Origin: WTFY01 sp011523795
GTDB lineage: Bacteria; Pseudomonadota; Gammaproteobacteria; UBA4575
Length of the DNA: 64,000 bases
NCBI GenBank assembly: GCA_965207475.1
Contig: OZ242278.1
Location: forward strand, 1,426,001-1,490,000
Direction of reading: 5' to 3'
Positions 8,912 to 18,374 of this stretch are shown piece by piece (within the stretch, counting starts at the first letter, position 1; each line of letters starts with the position of its first letter). Made by a program: the position numbers and the translations under genes. The notes beneath the pieces are model-generated. The model saw only the letters and a list, made by a program, of their open reading frames with translations. It searched no databases and was not told where the DNA came from.

Positions 8912-10366
8912 TCAGGCTGAAGGGCTGTCCGTACCGGAGCGAATACGGGTCCGGTAGATTTCCAGGGCCCGCTTGCGTGCGAATGCATGGTCGACCATCG
9001 GATAGGGGTAGTTTTCGCCGAGCTGGACTCCCGCATCGGTCAGCATCCTTTGCGGTGCCTGCCAGGGGACATGTATGAAACGGTCCGGCAGATGGCGAAG
9101 TTCAGGCAGCCAGGTTCGAAGGTATTGACCGGCAGGATCGAAGCGCTGTGACTGTGCGACAGGGTTGAAGATGCGGAAATACGGCGCGGCATCGGACCCG
9201 CAGCCGGCTACCCACTGCCAGCCTGCGCTGTTGCTAGCCCGGTCCGCATCCACCAGCGTATCCAGGAACCAATCCGCTCCCAGCCGCCAGTCGATCAGCA
9301 GGTGCTTCGTCAGGAACGAGGCCGTGACCATGCGCACACGGTTGTGCATCCATCCAGTCGTCCAGAGTTCGCGCATTCCCGCATCTACCAGCGGATAGCC
9401 GGTCAGGCCCTGCTGCCAGCGTTCAAGGCCGACCGGATCTTGTCTCCAGGGCATGCGCTCGAATTCAGGTCGCAGGCCGACTGATTCCATGTCCGGGTTG
9501 TGGAACAGCAGGTGATGGCTGAACTCCCTCCAGCCGAGTTCTCGTAGGTAGGCATCCGGACCCGGTCCGGGGTCCGTTGAATTCAACAAGTCGGCGATCT
9601 GGCCCGGTCCGATTTCGCCAAAATGAAGATGGGGGGACAACCTGCTTGTCGCGGGCTTGCCCGGGTGGTCACGCTCGGTGTGGTAGTTCCTGAGATCTCG
9701 CTGCAGAAAACGTTCCAGCCTGATGCGGGCACCTTCCTCACCCGGGTGCCAGACGTTGCAAAAGCCTGCGGACCAGTCCGGGTTGCGGGGTCTCAGTTTC
9801 CAGTCCTCGAGCCTTTCGCTTTCGGGCCACGGGCCTGCAGGGATCCGGTCCGGCGCAGCACTTGGCGGGCGTGCGAAGCCCATCTCCTGGCACCGTCTCC
9901 AGAAGGGCGTGAAGATTCTGTAAGGCAATCCACCTGCGGTACGGATATCCCGGGGTTCAAACAGCAGGGAGGCGTTGAAGTCCCGGGACTCGACATCGGT
10001 GTGCTGGCACCATGCCTTGAGCTTGCGGCCTTCGGTCACTCCGTGATTGTCGTACAACCGGTTCCATGTGACCGCGCACGCATGGGTCTCTCGCACTAGG
10101 GCAGTGAGCGTCTCCAGAGTGGAACCGCGGCGCAGGATCAGCCGGCTCCCCTTGCGTTCCAGTGCATTGCCCAGGGCCTGCAGGCTGCCATGCAGCCACC
10201 AGCGGGAGGCCGCACCGATTCTCCCGCATCCTGCATCATCCAGCACGAACACCGGAATGACGGGCCGTCCGGACTCGACCGCCCAGGAGAGCGCAGGGTT
10301 GTCCTCCAGCCGCAGGTCCGCTCGCAACCAGAGCAGCACGGGACGTGTGTCAGGGTTCTGAGTCAT
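8912..10366 (-). CDS. phrB: deoxyribodipyrimidine photolyase
   Basis: This enzyme repairs UV-induced pyrimidine dimers using blue light, FADH- and an antenna cofactor. The N-terminal photolyase alpha/beta domain (LLWLRADLRLEDNPAL) is followed by the helical FAD domain with SRLSPHLHFGEI, WREFSHHLL, GYPLVDAGMREL, TTGWMHNRVRM and the DADRASNSAGWQWVAG motif characteristic of class I CPD photolyases. With about 484 residues it is full length. The ATG at 10366 is used; a GTG two codons upstream is possible. It is transcribed divergently from the SDR gene. Confidence 0.95.
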   Translation of the reverse strand: MTQNPDTRPVLLWLRADLRLEDNPALSWAVESGRPVIPVFVLDDAGCGRIGAASRWWLHGSLQALGNALERKGSRLILRRGSTLETLTALVRETHACAVTWNRLYDNHGVTEGRKLKAWCQHTDVESRDFNASLLFEPRDIRTAGGLPYRIFTPFWRRCQEMGFARPPSAAPDRIPAGPWPESERLEDWKLRPRNPDWSAGFCNVWHPGEEGARIRLERFLQRDLRNYHTERDHPGKPATSRLSPHLHFGEIGPGQIADLLNSTDPGPGPDAYLRELGWREFSHHLLFHNPDMESVGLRPEFERMPWRQDPVGLERWQQGLTGYPLVDAGMRELWTTGWMHNRVRMVTASFLTKHLLIDWRLGADWFLDTLVDADRASNSAGWQWVAGCGSDAAPYFRIFNPVAQSQRFDPAGQYLRTWLPELRHLPDRFIHVPWQAPQRMLTDAGVQLGENYPYPMVDHAFARKRALEIYRTRIRSGTDSPSA

Positions 10367-10457
10367 GGCCACTAGTGTACGACATGTACGTCATCTGCCA
10401 CCGCACCCTCAGGGGATGAACCTGTAACAGGATTCACACATGCCGCACGAGGGGAAT

Positions 10458-10466
10458 TGCTATACT
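10458..10466 (+). promoter_or_regulatory. candidate extended -10 promoter for the SDR/sterol-reductase pair
   Basis: The sequence TGcTATACT is an extended -10 element about 37 nt before the TTG start of the SDR gene. No good -35 box is visible at 17 nt spacing, as expected for extended -10 promoters. It is predicted by eye only. Confidence 0.4.
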
Positions 10467-10502
10467 CAAGGTGCATAGAATGCGTACTGCACGAGCAATA
10501 CC

Positions 10503-11285
10503 TTGAGACAATTTCCAAATCGTTACGGGTCCTGGGCGGTGGTTGCCGGTGCATCGGAAGGGCTGGGCGTTGCATTCGCTAGGCGCCTTGCGGCCAGGGG
10601 GATGGATCTTCTCCTGATCGCCCGGCGGGCCGATTTGCTTGAGAAGGTGTCCGAGGAGATCCGGCAGCAATACCCGGTCAAGATCCGGTGCCTGGTCCAG
10701 GATCTTGGTGATGCACAACTGGCCGGGGTGCTGCGGGAGGCCACGGAGGATCTCGAGGTCGGGGTACTCGTGTATAACGCGGCCTGTGTCCCGACAGGCA
10801 GTTTTCTGGACACCGATCCCGAAAGCCTGCAGCAGCTCGTCCGGGTGAATGTTCAGGGACCGGTCACCGCGGTGCGCACGCTGGCGCCCGGTATGTGCCA
10901 GAGGAAGAAAGGTGCCATTGTCCTGATGTCCTCCCTGGCTGGCATGCAGGGCGTGCCCAGGATTGCCGCGTATGCGGCGACCAAGGCGTTCGGCACCATC
11001 CTTGCGGAGGGACTGTGGTACGAGCTGCGTGAATACAATGTGGAGGTAACCGTGAGCTGTGCCGGTGCCATGCCTACGCCAGGCTATCTTCGCAACTTCA
11101 AGCAGGACGCCCCCGGCATGATGGATCCCTCGACCGTTGCAGAAATGACGCTCAAAGCACTGGGCCGCGGGCCGCGTTTCATTCCGGGGTGGGTCAACCG
11201 GATCGGTGCGCTGATCACCACCCGGCTGATTTCCAGGAAATCTGCCATACAGTTGATGGGTAGATCTACAGGGCATCTGCAATGA
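10503..11285 (+). CDS. short-chain dehydrogenase/reductase
   Basis: A 260-residue classical SDR. The nucleotide-binding motif is AGASEGLG near residue 17, the NNAG equivalent reads YNAA, and the catalytic Ser (MSSLAG) and YxxxK (YAATK) are intact. RRADLLEKV after strand 2, with paired arginines, suggests NADP(H) preference. The start is TTG. The last four bases (ATGA) overlap the next gene's start, so the pair is translationally coupled. Pairing with a sterol-reductase-fold membrane enzyme suggests action on a sterol, steroid or other polycyclic/lipid ketone; this is inference. Confidence 0.85.
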   Translation: MRQFPNRYGSWAVVAGASEGLGVAFARRLAARGMDLLLIARRADLLEKVSEEIRQQYPVKIRCLVQDLGDAQLAGVLREATEDLEVGVLVYNAACVPTGSFLDTDPESLQQLVRVNVQGPVTAVRTLAPGMCQRKKGAIVLMSSLAGMQGVPRIAAYAATKAFGTILAEGLWYELREYNVEVTVSCAGAMPTPGYLRNFKQDAPGMMDPSTVAEMTLKALGRGPRFIPGWVNRIGALITTRLISRKSAIQLMGRSTGHLQ

Positions 11286-12367
11286 CTGAATTCGTACTGG
11301 GCTTTTTTACACCGTGGATCGTCTTTGCACTGGTACTGGGGCTTCAGCTCGTGGTACCGGGACGCGAGTTGAAGGGTTATGCCAGGGATGAACATACCCG
11401 TGAACCCCTCACCTACAGACTGAACGGATTCCAGGTTTTCATCGTTGTCGTGGCGATCTGGCTGGTCTGCGGAATCACCGGACTGGTGCCGTTTGACTGG
11501 TTCTGGCAGCACCGTTGGAAGGGTGTGGCCGGTGCACTTGTTCTGGCACTGCCCGTATCGCTCGCGGTTCTGCCGGGTGTGCCTGCGCAGTCGGATTCCC
11601 GGGTGAGAGATTTCTTTCTCGGGCGAAGGAGAAACCCGAGACTGTTCGCCGGGCGCGTGGACGCAAAAATGTACCTGTACGTGATGGGGGCCACGCTGCT
11701 TGAGCTCAATCTGCTCTCCTTTGCGGCACATCATGTCCTGAGCCATCCGGGCAACGTCTCCCCGGGCGTGATCCTGTACGTTGGCTTGTTTACCTGGTTT
11801 GTCTGCGATTACCTCGTGTTCGAGCGTGTTCACCTTTATACCTATGACCTGTTTGCAGAGCGACTCGGCTTCAAGTTGATCGGGGGGTGCATGGTTTTCT
11901 ATCCGTACTTCTACGTCATTGGCCTGTGGGCGGTGGCGGACCTCTTCAGCCCGGATTCTTCTGCAGGGTATCTGGTGTTCTCGGCCGCCGTGTTCTTTAC
12001 GGGGTGGGTTTTCTCGCGGGGGGCGAACATGCAGAAGTACTGCTTCAAGCGGAATCCCTCGCAGGTGTTCCTCGGGTGCCTCAAGCCCCAAAGCATTTCG
12101 GATGGTGAGCGGGAGTTGCTTTGTAGCGGGTTCTGGAGGGTATCGCGGCATGTAAACTACATGGGTGAGGTGATCATGGCAGTCGGGCTTACCTTGTCAC
12201 TTGGATGGCCCTTGCTGGTGATTCCCTGGCTCTACCCGGTGTACTACGTGCTGCTGCTGGGCGCGCGTGAGCGCGATGATAACCGTCGTTGCGAGGAGAA
12301 GTACGGCGAGCTGTGGGGCAGGTACCGGGAGAAAGTCCCCAAGCGGATCATCCCGTATATCTACTAG
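11282..12367 (+). CDS. ERG4/ERG24-family sterol reductase homologue
   Basis: A 361-residue polytopic membrane protein of the sterol delta-14/delta-24 reductase family, which reduces C=C bonds with NADPH. The C-terminal half carries the diagnostic segment SGFWRVSRHVNYMGE (family: SGxWgxxRHxNYxGD) and the signature end VPKRIIPYIY. About eight hydrophobic segments precede it. Bacterial members occur in a limited set of gammaproteobacteria, including Coxiella. It overlaps the SDR gene by 4 nt. The actual substrate and double-bond position cannot be read from sequence, and no sterol synthesis genes (squalene epoxidase, oxidosqualene cyclase) are in the window. Confidence 0.85.
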   Translation: MTEFVLGFFTPWIVFALVLGLQLVVPGRELKGYARDEHTREPLTYRLNGFQVFIVVVAIWLVCGITGLVPFDWFWQHRWKGVAGALVLALPVSLAVLPGVPAQSDSRVRDFFLGRRRNPRLFAGRVDAKMYLYVMGATLLELNLLSFAAHHVLSHPGNVSPGVILYVGLFTWFVCDYLVFERVHLYTYDLFAERLGFKLIGGCMVFYPYFYVIGLWAVADLFSPDSSAGYLVFSAAVFFTGWVFSRGANMQKYCFKRNPSQVFLGCLKPQSISDGERELLCSGFWRVSRHVNYMGEVIMAVGLTLSLGWPLLVIPWLYPVYYVLLLGARERDDNRRCEEKYGELWGRYREKVPKRIIPYIY

Positions 12368-12414
12368 GTTTCAGGCTAAACCGACCAAGCCATTCATCAC
12401 GTTTCCAGACAGGG

Positions 12415-13701
12415 CTAGTCCTCTGAGAAGTATTCCCGTGTACCCTGTTCCTGGATGGCCCCGACAATTCGCTCCACACCGTGCAGATATGCAGCGGTGC
12501 GCAGGCTGACACCCAGTTCTTCGACCAGGTCAAAAACATGGTCCGATTCCCTGTCCATCGTCTTTTTGAGGCGCCGGCTGACCTCTTCCAGTTCCCAGTA
12601 AAGCCCCGAACGGTTCTGCAGCCATTCGAAATAGCTGACCGTGACCCCTCCGGCGTTGGCCAGCACGTCGGCCAGCACGGTGATACTGCGTTGGTGCAGG
12701 ACCTCGTCACTCCTGGAGTCTATGGGCCCGTTTGCAATCTCCAGGATGTGTCGTGCCTGGATGCGATCGACATTCTGCTCCGTGACCTGGTTTTCCATTG
12801 CGGCCAGTGCCAGTACATCGACGTCGAGTTCCAGCAGGTCCTGGTTGGTGATGATCCTGTACTCCGTCGATTCACAGACCGATGAATTGCAGTACATCAT
12901 CTTGGAGATAGCGAGGTTTTCACGCTTTTGTGCCATCAGGAGATCCGGGTCCAGACCTTGTTCTGCATAGACGGCTCCCCTGGAGTCCGAGATGGCCACG
13001 ATGTGATAACCGGCCTGGTTTGCCAGGCTCGCGAAATGAGCCCCCGCATTGCCAAATCCCTGTACGGCGATTCTGAGGTTTTGGGGTTTCAGGTTGCGAC
13101 GTTCTACCCATCGATTGAGAACGAACAGCGCACCCTGCCCGGTCGCAGATTCACGGCCGAGCGAGCCTCCGAGATGGACGGGCTTGCCGGTGATCACCCC
13201 GGGAGCTTTCCTGCGCACGATCTTGTAGTACTCGTCTGCCATCCATCCCATGATGGTGGAGTTGGTATACACATCCGGCGCGGGGATGTCCCGGTCCGGT
13301 CCGATCACGTCTGCGATGGCACGGATATAGCCTCTAGAAAGCCGTTCAAGCTCAAGCTTCGACAACGTCTTGGGATCCACGGCCACCCCTCCCTTGGCGC
13401 CACCATAAGGAAGCCCGGCAATGGCACACTTGATAGTCATCCAGAAAGCGAGAGAGGTTACCTCGTCCGCATTGACGTCCGGGTGGAACCGGATTCCCCC
13501 CTTCGTGGGTCCGCGAATGTCGTTGTACTGCACCCTGTACCCCTGCAGTACGCGCAGGCTTCCATCGTCCATGCGCAACGGAATGTTGACGACAAGAGTG
13601 AGCCGGGGATGTGCGAGGCGCTGTTCCACATCGTCGGACAAATCGATTCTCCGGAACACCTCGGACAGCCGCGACTTTGCATCCTCAAATATGTCAGTCA
13701 T
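12415..13701 (-). CDS. gdhA: Glu/Leu/Phe/Val dehydrogenase (glutamate dehydrogenase)
   Basis: This enzyme catalyses reversible oxidative deamination of glutamate to 2-oxoglutarate. At 428 residues it has the length of the hexameric NAD(P)-GDH family. Motifs include KGGIRFHP, the catalytic-lysine segment PYGGAKGGV, DIPAPDVYT, the nucleotide-binding VQGFGNAGAHFA, and NGPIDSRSDEVL...NAGGVTVSYFEW near the C-terminus. Cofactor preference is not certain. It is convergent with the sterol-reductase gene. Confidence 0.93.
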   Translation of the reverse strand: MTDIFEDAKSRLSEVFRRIDLSDDVEQRLAHPRLTLVVNIPLRMDDGSLRVLQGYRVQYNDIRGPTKGGIRFHPDVNADEVTSLAFWMTIKCAIAGLPYGGAKGGVAVDPKTLSKLELERLSRGYIRAIADVIGPDRDIPAPDVYTNSTIMGWMADEYYKIVRRKAPGVITGKPVHLGGSLGRESATGQGALFVLNRWVERRNLKPQNLRIAVQGFGNAGAHFASLANQAGYHIVAISDSRGAVYAEQGLDPDLLMAQKRENLAISKMMYCNSSVCESTEYRIITNQDLLELDVDVLALAAMENQVTEQNVDRIQARHILEIANGPIDSRSDEVLHQRSITVLADVLANAGGVTVSYFEWLQNRSGLYWELEEVSRRLKKTMDRESDHVFDLVEELGVSLRTAAYLHGVERIVGAIQEQGTREYFSED

Positions 13702-13804
13702 GAAGGGAATGGATTGTTAGTCAGGTCTCTTCGAACAGCCTGCCTGAGTTGAGCAGGCAGTTTGGGCCCGTATGCGTAAGTCGTCTGTGCCTGCTGAAAT
13801 ATCG

Positions 13805-14566
13805 TCAATCGAACGGGTTCCACCAGCGTTTCTTTTTTTTCTCGGTATCTGGTTCCACTTCTTGGTTTTCCCCGTCACCATCCTGTTCTGCCAGTTGAAG
13901 GTCGGGGTCTTGTGCCTTGGCCAGGATTTGCAGCGATTCAACAACTTTGGCTGTCGAGAAACCTCCCCGGACCGGTAGCCGGGTCTTGTCGCCTCCTGTT
14001 TTCCAGTCAAAATAGCGTTTTAACTGCGGCCTGAACTTTGCAGGATAGTCATCGAAGTCCTGCTTGGATTGACGTTCAATTACACCTTGGACCGTGACAA
14101 AGCTTTGTCCGAACACACCGAACTGCTTACCTGATGCAATAGCTTTCAATCCTGCCCGCATCACCTTGTAGAAGACTTCTGGACAGGTTTTGAAACGCTG
14201 GCTGTATTCTGTGCCTTCCTGTATGGCAAGACATACCCTGACGGTGAACTGAATCGAATCCTTGTCAACGATTAGGTTGACCACATCAGTACCTATCTCC
14301 AGTTCACGGATGGCCTGCCTTTCCTCGTAAGTGAAACCGTCCTTGATGCTGGGGCCTTCCCCCTGCTGATAGATAATCACCTTTTGCTGATATGGTGTGT
14401 AGTCTGGAACTTCCGCTTTTGCTTCAGCGCATAGCTGAGTGATCTGTTCGTGAGTGAACCCCTTGTCCAGATAGAATTTCACGTCTTCCTGGTCACAGGC
14501 AGGAAATCCGATGGAGGGCAGGTATAGCAATAGGCAGGCAAGCCAGTAAGTCTTTCGGGTTAGCAC
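13805..14566 (-). CDS. secreted hypothetical protein
   Basis: A 253-residue protein with an N-terminal signal peptide (LTRKTYWLACLLLYLPSIGFPAC); the Cys at position 24 could be a lipidation site, but the box is weak. The mature N-terminus (FYLDKGFTHEQITQLC) looks like a small helical motif. The middle is mixed alpha/beta and the tail is acidic then lysine-rich (EKKKKRWWNPFD). The protein and its surroundings are lower in GC than the flanking housekeeping genes. I do not recognise the family. Confidence 0.6.
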   Translation of the reverse strand: MLTRKTYWLACLLLYLPSIGFPACDQEDVKFYLDKGFTHEQITQLCAEAKAEVPDYTPYQQKVIIYQQGEGPSIKDGFTYEERQAIRELEIGTDVVNLIVDKDSIQFTVRVCLAIQEGTEYSQRFKTCPEVFYKVMRAGLKAIASGKQFGVFGQSFVTVQGVIERQSKQDFDDYPAKFRPQLKRYFDWKTGGDKTRLPVRGGFSTAKVVESLQILAKAQDPDLQLAEQDGDGENQEVEPDTEKKKKRWWNPFD

Positions 14567-15096
14567 AATATGAACAGTTTTGAAAAGTGGATATGGATAT
14601 TACACAATTTTGAGGGTAATTATGCAATATCGGCTGAGCTTCATGGAGCACCCATTCTGGACCCGGTTTTAAGCTACCCGGATGAGCATGCCTTATGCTC
14701 CTATACTCGTCTTGGTTATACGCACAGATGGCCAAATCGGGCACTGTAGCAGAACGCCTAGCGTAACCCGGAAGGCTGTATCTGCGTGTGGGGGATATTC
14801 ACAGACTTTGTAGAGTGCAGGGATTCTGCACAACTTCAGTGTAGCTGGACAAATAGATGAAGTGGCTTGCGAAGCATGCTTCGCAAGACCCTCGAAGTCA
14901 GTCAAGTGGTAGGGCTCAAAACCTGCTCGTTGCCGATGCAGAGATGGGTAACTCTCAAGTCTTTAGCGGCCAGAAATGTGGAGCTAAACAAGGCAATGCT
15001 GATTCTTCTTTGAATTCAAAAAGTAGAGTAGGATTAATAATTTGTTAACTTGAGGAAAGTGTCACCACAAACAGTCAGGACATACGGGGGGCGACG
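14567..15096. other. AT-richer intergenic region with a perfect palindrome
   Basis: About 530 nt between the secreted protein gene and the integrase. It contains a perfect 22-bp palindrome at 14866-14887 (arm cttgcgaagca), a shorter hairpin (gagcat/atgctc) near 14682-14698, and no gene I can support. It may include an attachment region for the downstream integrase, but no direct repeat was found to show this. Confidence 0.4.
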
Positions 15097-16182
15097 ATGC
15101 CACGTAGAAGACCACCTGGCCTCTTCAAGAAAGGCAGGATCTGGCACATCGACAAAAGAATTGAAGGACAAAGGGTTTGCAAGAGTACTGGAGCCGAAAA
15201 TCTTGAAGAAGCAGAACGATTTCTGGCAAGGAAGGCAGAAGTCATTCGTCAGGCAAAAGTATACGGTGTCAGGCCAAGCAGATCATTCAAGGAAGCTGCG
15301 GACAAGTTTGTACAGGAGAACCAGCACAAGCGTTCACTGAAGACCGATTTGAGTCATCTGAAACAGCTGATGCCCTGGATTGGCAAGTTGTCATTGCAGC
15401 AGATTCATCTTGGCACTTTGCAGCCTTGGATCAGGCACAGGCAAAAGCAAGGTGTAGCACCTGGAACAATCAACCATGGTCTGAAAGTTGTGAGACGTAT
15501 TCTGAATCTCGCTGAACGTGAATGGATGGATGAATATGGTCTGACATGGCTGCAACGGGCTCCACGCATTAAGCTGCTGCCTGATACAAATAAGCAGCAG
15601 CCGTATCCACTGAACTGGGATGAGCAGCAGCGGCTGTTCTCGAATCTACCCTCATACTTGGCTGAAATGGCAATGTTTACTGTAAATACAGGCTGTCGAA
15701 GCAGCGAAGTCTGCAATCTTCGGTGGGACTGGGAGGTCAAGATTCCTGAGTTCAATACATCCGTGTTCATTGTGCCCGGGAAATTTGTCAAGAACAGCGA
15801 TGAAAGATTGATCATTCTGAATAATGTCGCCTTGTCGGTTGTTGAAGCATGTCGTGGCAGGCATCCGACACATGTCTTCTCCTATAAGGGCCGGCCATTA
15901 AACAAGATGTTGAACAGTTCCTGGCGCCGGGCTCGGGAAGTTGCTGGCCTGTCTCAGGTTCGTGTCCACGACTTGAAGCATACGTTTGGCAGAAGGCTGC
16001 GTGCTGCAGGAGTGAGTTTTGAAGATCGGCAGGATTTGCTGGGCCATCGTTCTGGACGGATGACAACGCATTACTCGGCTGCTGAGCTGACCAAACTGAT
16101 TGAGGCTGCTAACTCAGTATGTGAAAAGACTGGAAACAAGCCAGAGCTCGTAGTTTTGCGGCGGATCAACATTAGTAGCTGA
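15097..16182 (+). CDS. tyrosine-family site-specific integrase
   Basis: A 361-residue phage-type tyrosine recombinase. The N-terminal AP2-like arm-binding region (KGRIWHIDKRIEGQRV) is followed by a SAM-like core-binding domain and the catalytic domain: Arg I in NTGCRSSEVCNL, box II HDLKHTFGRRL, LGHRS, and the nucleophile in MTTHYSAAEL. The second catalytic Arg of the usual HxxR is a Lys here (HDLK), as occurs in some members of this subfamily. Codon use is lower in GC than in neighbours, suggesting transfer. Its 3' end lies about 95 nt from the point where a porin gene is truncated. Confidence 0.9.
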   Translation: MPRRRPPGLFKKGRIWHIDKRIEGQRVCKSTGAENLEEAERFLARKAEVIRQAKVYGVRPSRSFKEAADKFVQENQHKRSLKTDLSHLKQLMPWIGKLSLQQIHLGTLQPWIRHRQKQGVAPGTINHGLKVVRRILNLAEREWMDEYGLTWLQRAPRIKLLPDTNKQQPYPLNWDEQQRLFSNLPSYLAEMAMFTVNTGCRSSEVCNLRWDWEVKIPEFNTSVFIVPGKFVKNSDERLIILNNVALSVVEACRGRHPTHVFSYKGRPLNKMLNSSWRRAREVAGLSQVRVHDLKHTFGRRLRAAGVSFEDRQDLLGHRSGRMTTHYSAAELTKLIEAANSVCEKTGNKPELVVLRRINISS

Positions 16183-16280
16183 TTACGCAAAACTCACGAA
16201 AATGTATGTACGAGCTAGGCTAAAGAAATATAAGTCATTGAAAGAACAGGCAATTAAAGAAGAATTTTCGCTAATAGCAT

Positions 16281-17486
16281 GTGGATTTCAGATCACACGA
16301 TACTACTGGTGGAGAACGGGATGTAATCCAGATGAACAACGAGGCGGCCAACATCGGCTTCGCGGCCTCCATTGACACCGGTATGTCGGTGGCCGGCACT
16401 CCGCTGAAAGCCAACTTCCAGTGCGAGCAGTTCACGCTGTGGAACCGTCTAGCCAACTTCACTCACAATGGCTGGTGTAACCGGAACAGCAAGCTGGGGC
16501 TCAGCGGTCCCTGGGGAGAAGTGATGTTCGGAAGCTGGCTGACACCGTACAACGAGATCACCGCGCAGTGGATTGATCCGTTCTATGACGCTGGTAGCCA
16601 CACGCACTCTACCTTGCTGGGTAACATGGGTTGGGGCCCTGCATACAATAACACTGGCTTCGATGCTACCACTTATGGTGCTCGTATTAGTGGCCAAGGC
16701 TTCATGCGCCGCAAGGACAACCTCTGGCAGTGGTTCTCACCCAACTGGGGCGGACTGAATATCCGCGTTGGTTGGTCGAATAATAGTCGGTTTTCTAGCG
16801 ACGAGTCATCTGTAAAAGATGGATCGGGTAATTCTCACGAACTAGATCCCCAGATTCTGTCGATCGGCATCGCGTACACCACGACTATCAATGAAACGGA
16901 TGAACTGTGGGTAGCCCTTGGCTACCAGCAGCATGATGAGTTTGCAGCAGTTGAATTAGGTTGTGCGGATTCAGATGATCAAACTGTACGCTATGCTGCT
17001 CGTTACATCCACGATTGGGGCAACGGACACAGTACTCGCCTCTCCTGGGCCTACGAAGAAATGGAATATGACTGGGAGAACTGTAAAGCTACTGGTGGCG
17101 TTGATGAAATAGGTCCGTATGCTTTTGGTATGACAAATGGCTATGTCGACCTTGAGCGTGAAGCCTGGTTGGTTTCAGGCAAGCATGACTTTCCTGGGCC
17201 GTGGGACTTCCGCTTCATGTACCAGGAAGCAGACGACTATGACTGTGGAGCCAGCATGATGACGAATGTCACAAACTGTGGAGGCATCAATGAAAAAAGT
17301 TCAGGTGCTGAAGCGATATCACTGGGGCTTTACTACACCATGCCAGCAGGTACCGAACTTCGATTTGTCTGGGGTGAAGTTGACAACGATAGTAACTCCA
17401 AGAATGGATTCGGAATCGCCACTGAAGGTGTTGTATCCGGTGGAACAGAGGAAAGCTTCCAGTTCGGCATGGTACAGTGGTTCTAG
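16281..17486 (+). pseudogene. 5'-truncated porin gene
   Basis: This frame is homologous throughout to the intact porin at 18375-19706, beginning at that protein's residue 46 (DFRSHD). The signal peptide and first beta-strand are missing. The formal start is a GTG with no good ribosome-binding site, so no exported product is expected from this copy as it stands. The rest is intact, 401 codons, and ends QFGMVQWF with the aromatic C-terminus required for barrel assembly. The break lies immediately downstream of the integrase gene. Sequence differences to the intact copy are scattered, so this is not a very recent duplication. Confidence 0.85.
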
Positions 17487-17542
17487 TGATCTAGAAGAGA
17501 GCTACTTGTTCAGGAGCAGGGATTTCCTGAAAACTATCCAAG

Positions 17543-17571
17543 AACAGGTGCCTTTGGGCACCTGTTTTTTT
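17543..17571 (+). terminator. Rho-independent terminator
   Basis: The stem aacaggtgcc / ggcacctgtt has a tttg loop and is followed by seven T residues. It lies 57 nt after the truncated porin stop codon. The stem core is nearly the same as that of the terminator of the intact porin copy. Confidence 0.9.
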
Positions 17572-18282
17572 ATGTGTATCAGCCTGCAACCCTTAATGAG
17601 GTGTCCTTAGAATCGAACGTCCGGACAGGTTATTGTAACTTACGTCTGTCAATGCAGTGGCAGTCAGTTGGGCTTCCTGCTTTGCATACACAGCTTTATT
17701 TGACGAGAGGCATTTTGGGGCGAGCCTCGGTATCACAAGGAAGTCCAAAGATCTTTTTCGCATTATTGTCTCTATGGACAGTTTGTCTGTGCGATTAGCA
17801 AGTAGCGCTTGACAGGACCAGGTGCTGACCCCTGTTCGACATCATTCACCGCAGAGCGTCCTGATGGGAAAACTGAACGGGATACCCTTAATCGGCAGAA
17901 CCATTCAGAAAGCCAGGTTATGGGTAGTCTCTGCTGAGGGTCGGATGTGGTGAAAACCGTGTATCTATGTTACGCAAATTTAACGAAAGTTACAAAAAGC
18001 TCATATCCTGAGGGGATGCAAGACAAAGAAACTTTGAGGTAGAGAGAGGGAGTTCGCTGTTGAATGAATGTGTCTCCCATCTTCTTCCTGAACGAATGGC
18101 GTCTTGGAATTAGCATATCCGCCAATGACACGGTGTTCCCCGTTATTGGAGACATGCATTGTAGTCACCGGGCTGTATGGACAAGCTGAAATACTATTGT
18201 ATTCAGCCCTATGGAGGCAGTGAGAATCGGATGATTTGCGTAATTTCGGTATCGATTGGACAGATTAAAAAAGTCCTGGCAC
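17572..18282. other. intergenic spacer between inverted porin copies
   Basis: About 710 AT-richer nt between the two convergent porin terminators. Only short frames occur, and none has a recognisable product. A hairpin (gctgaaatac / gtattcagc) lies near 18186-18208. No gene seen. Confidence 0.4.
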
Positions 18283-18285
18283 AAA

Positions 18286-18317
18286 AAAAAGCAGGTGCCC
18301 GAAGGCACCTGCTTTTT
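18286..18317 (-). terminator. Rho-independent terminator of the intact porin
   Basis: On the minus strand the stem gcaggtgcc / ggcacctgc has a four-base loop and is followed by a T run (eight A on the plus strand at 18283-18290). A T run on the other side makes it potentially bidirectional. Confidence 0.88.
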
Positions 18318-18374
18318 ATTTGGTTTCAGGAAATCCGTAATCCTGAATAATTGTGCGATTAGAGGGCTATGTTC

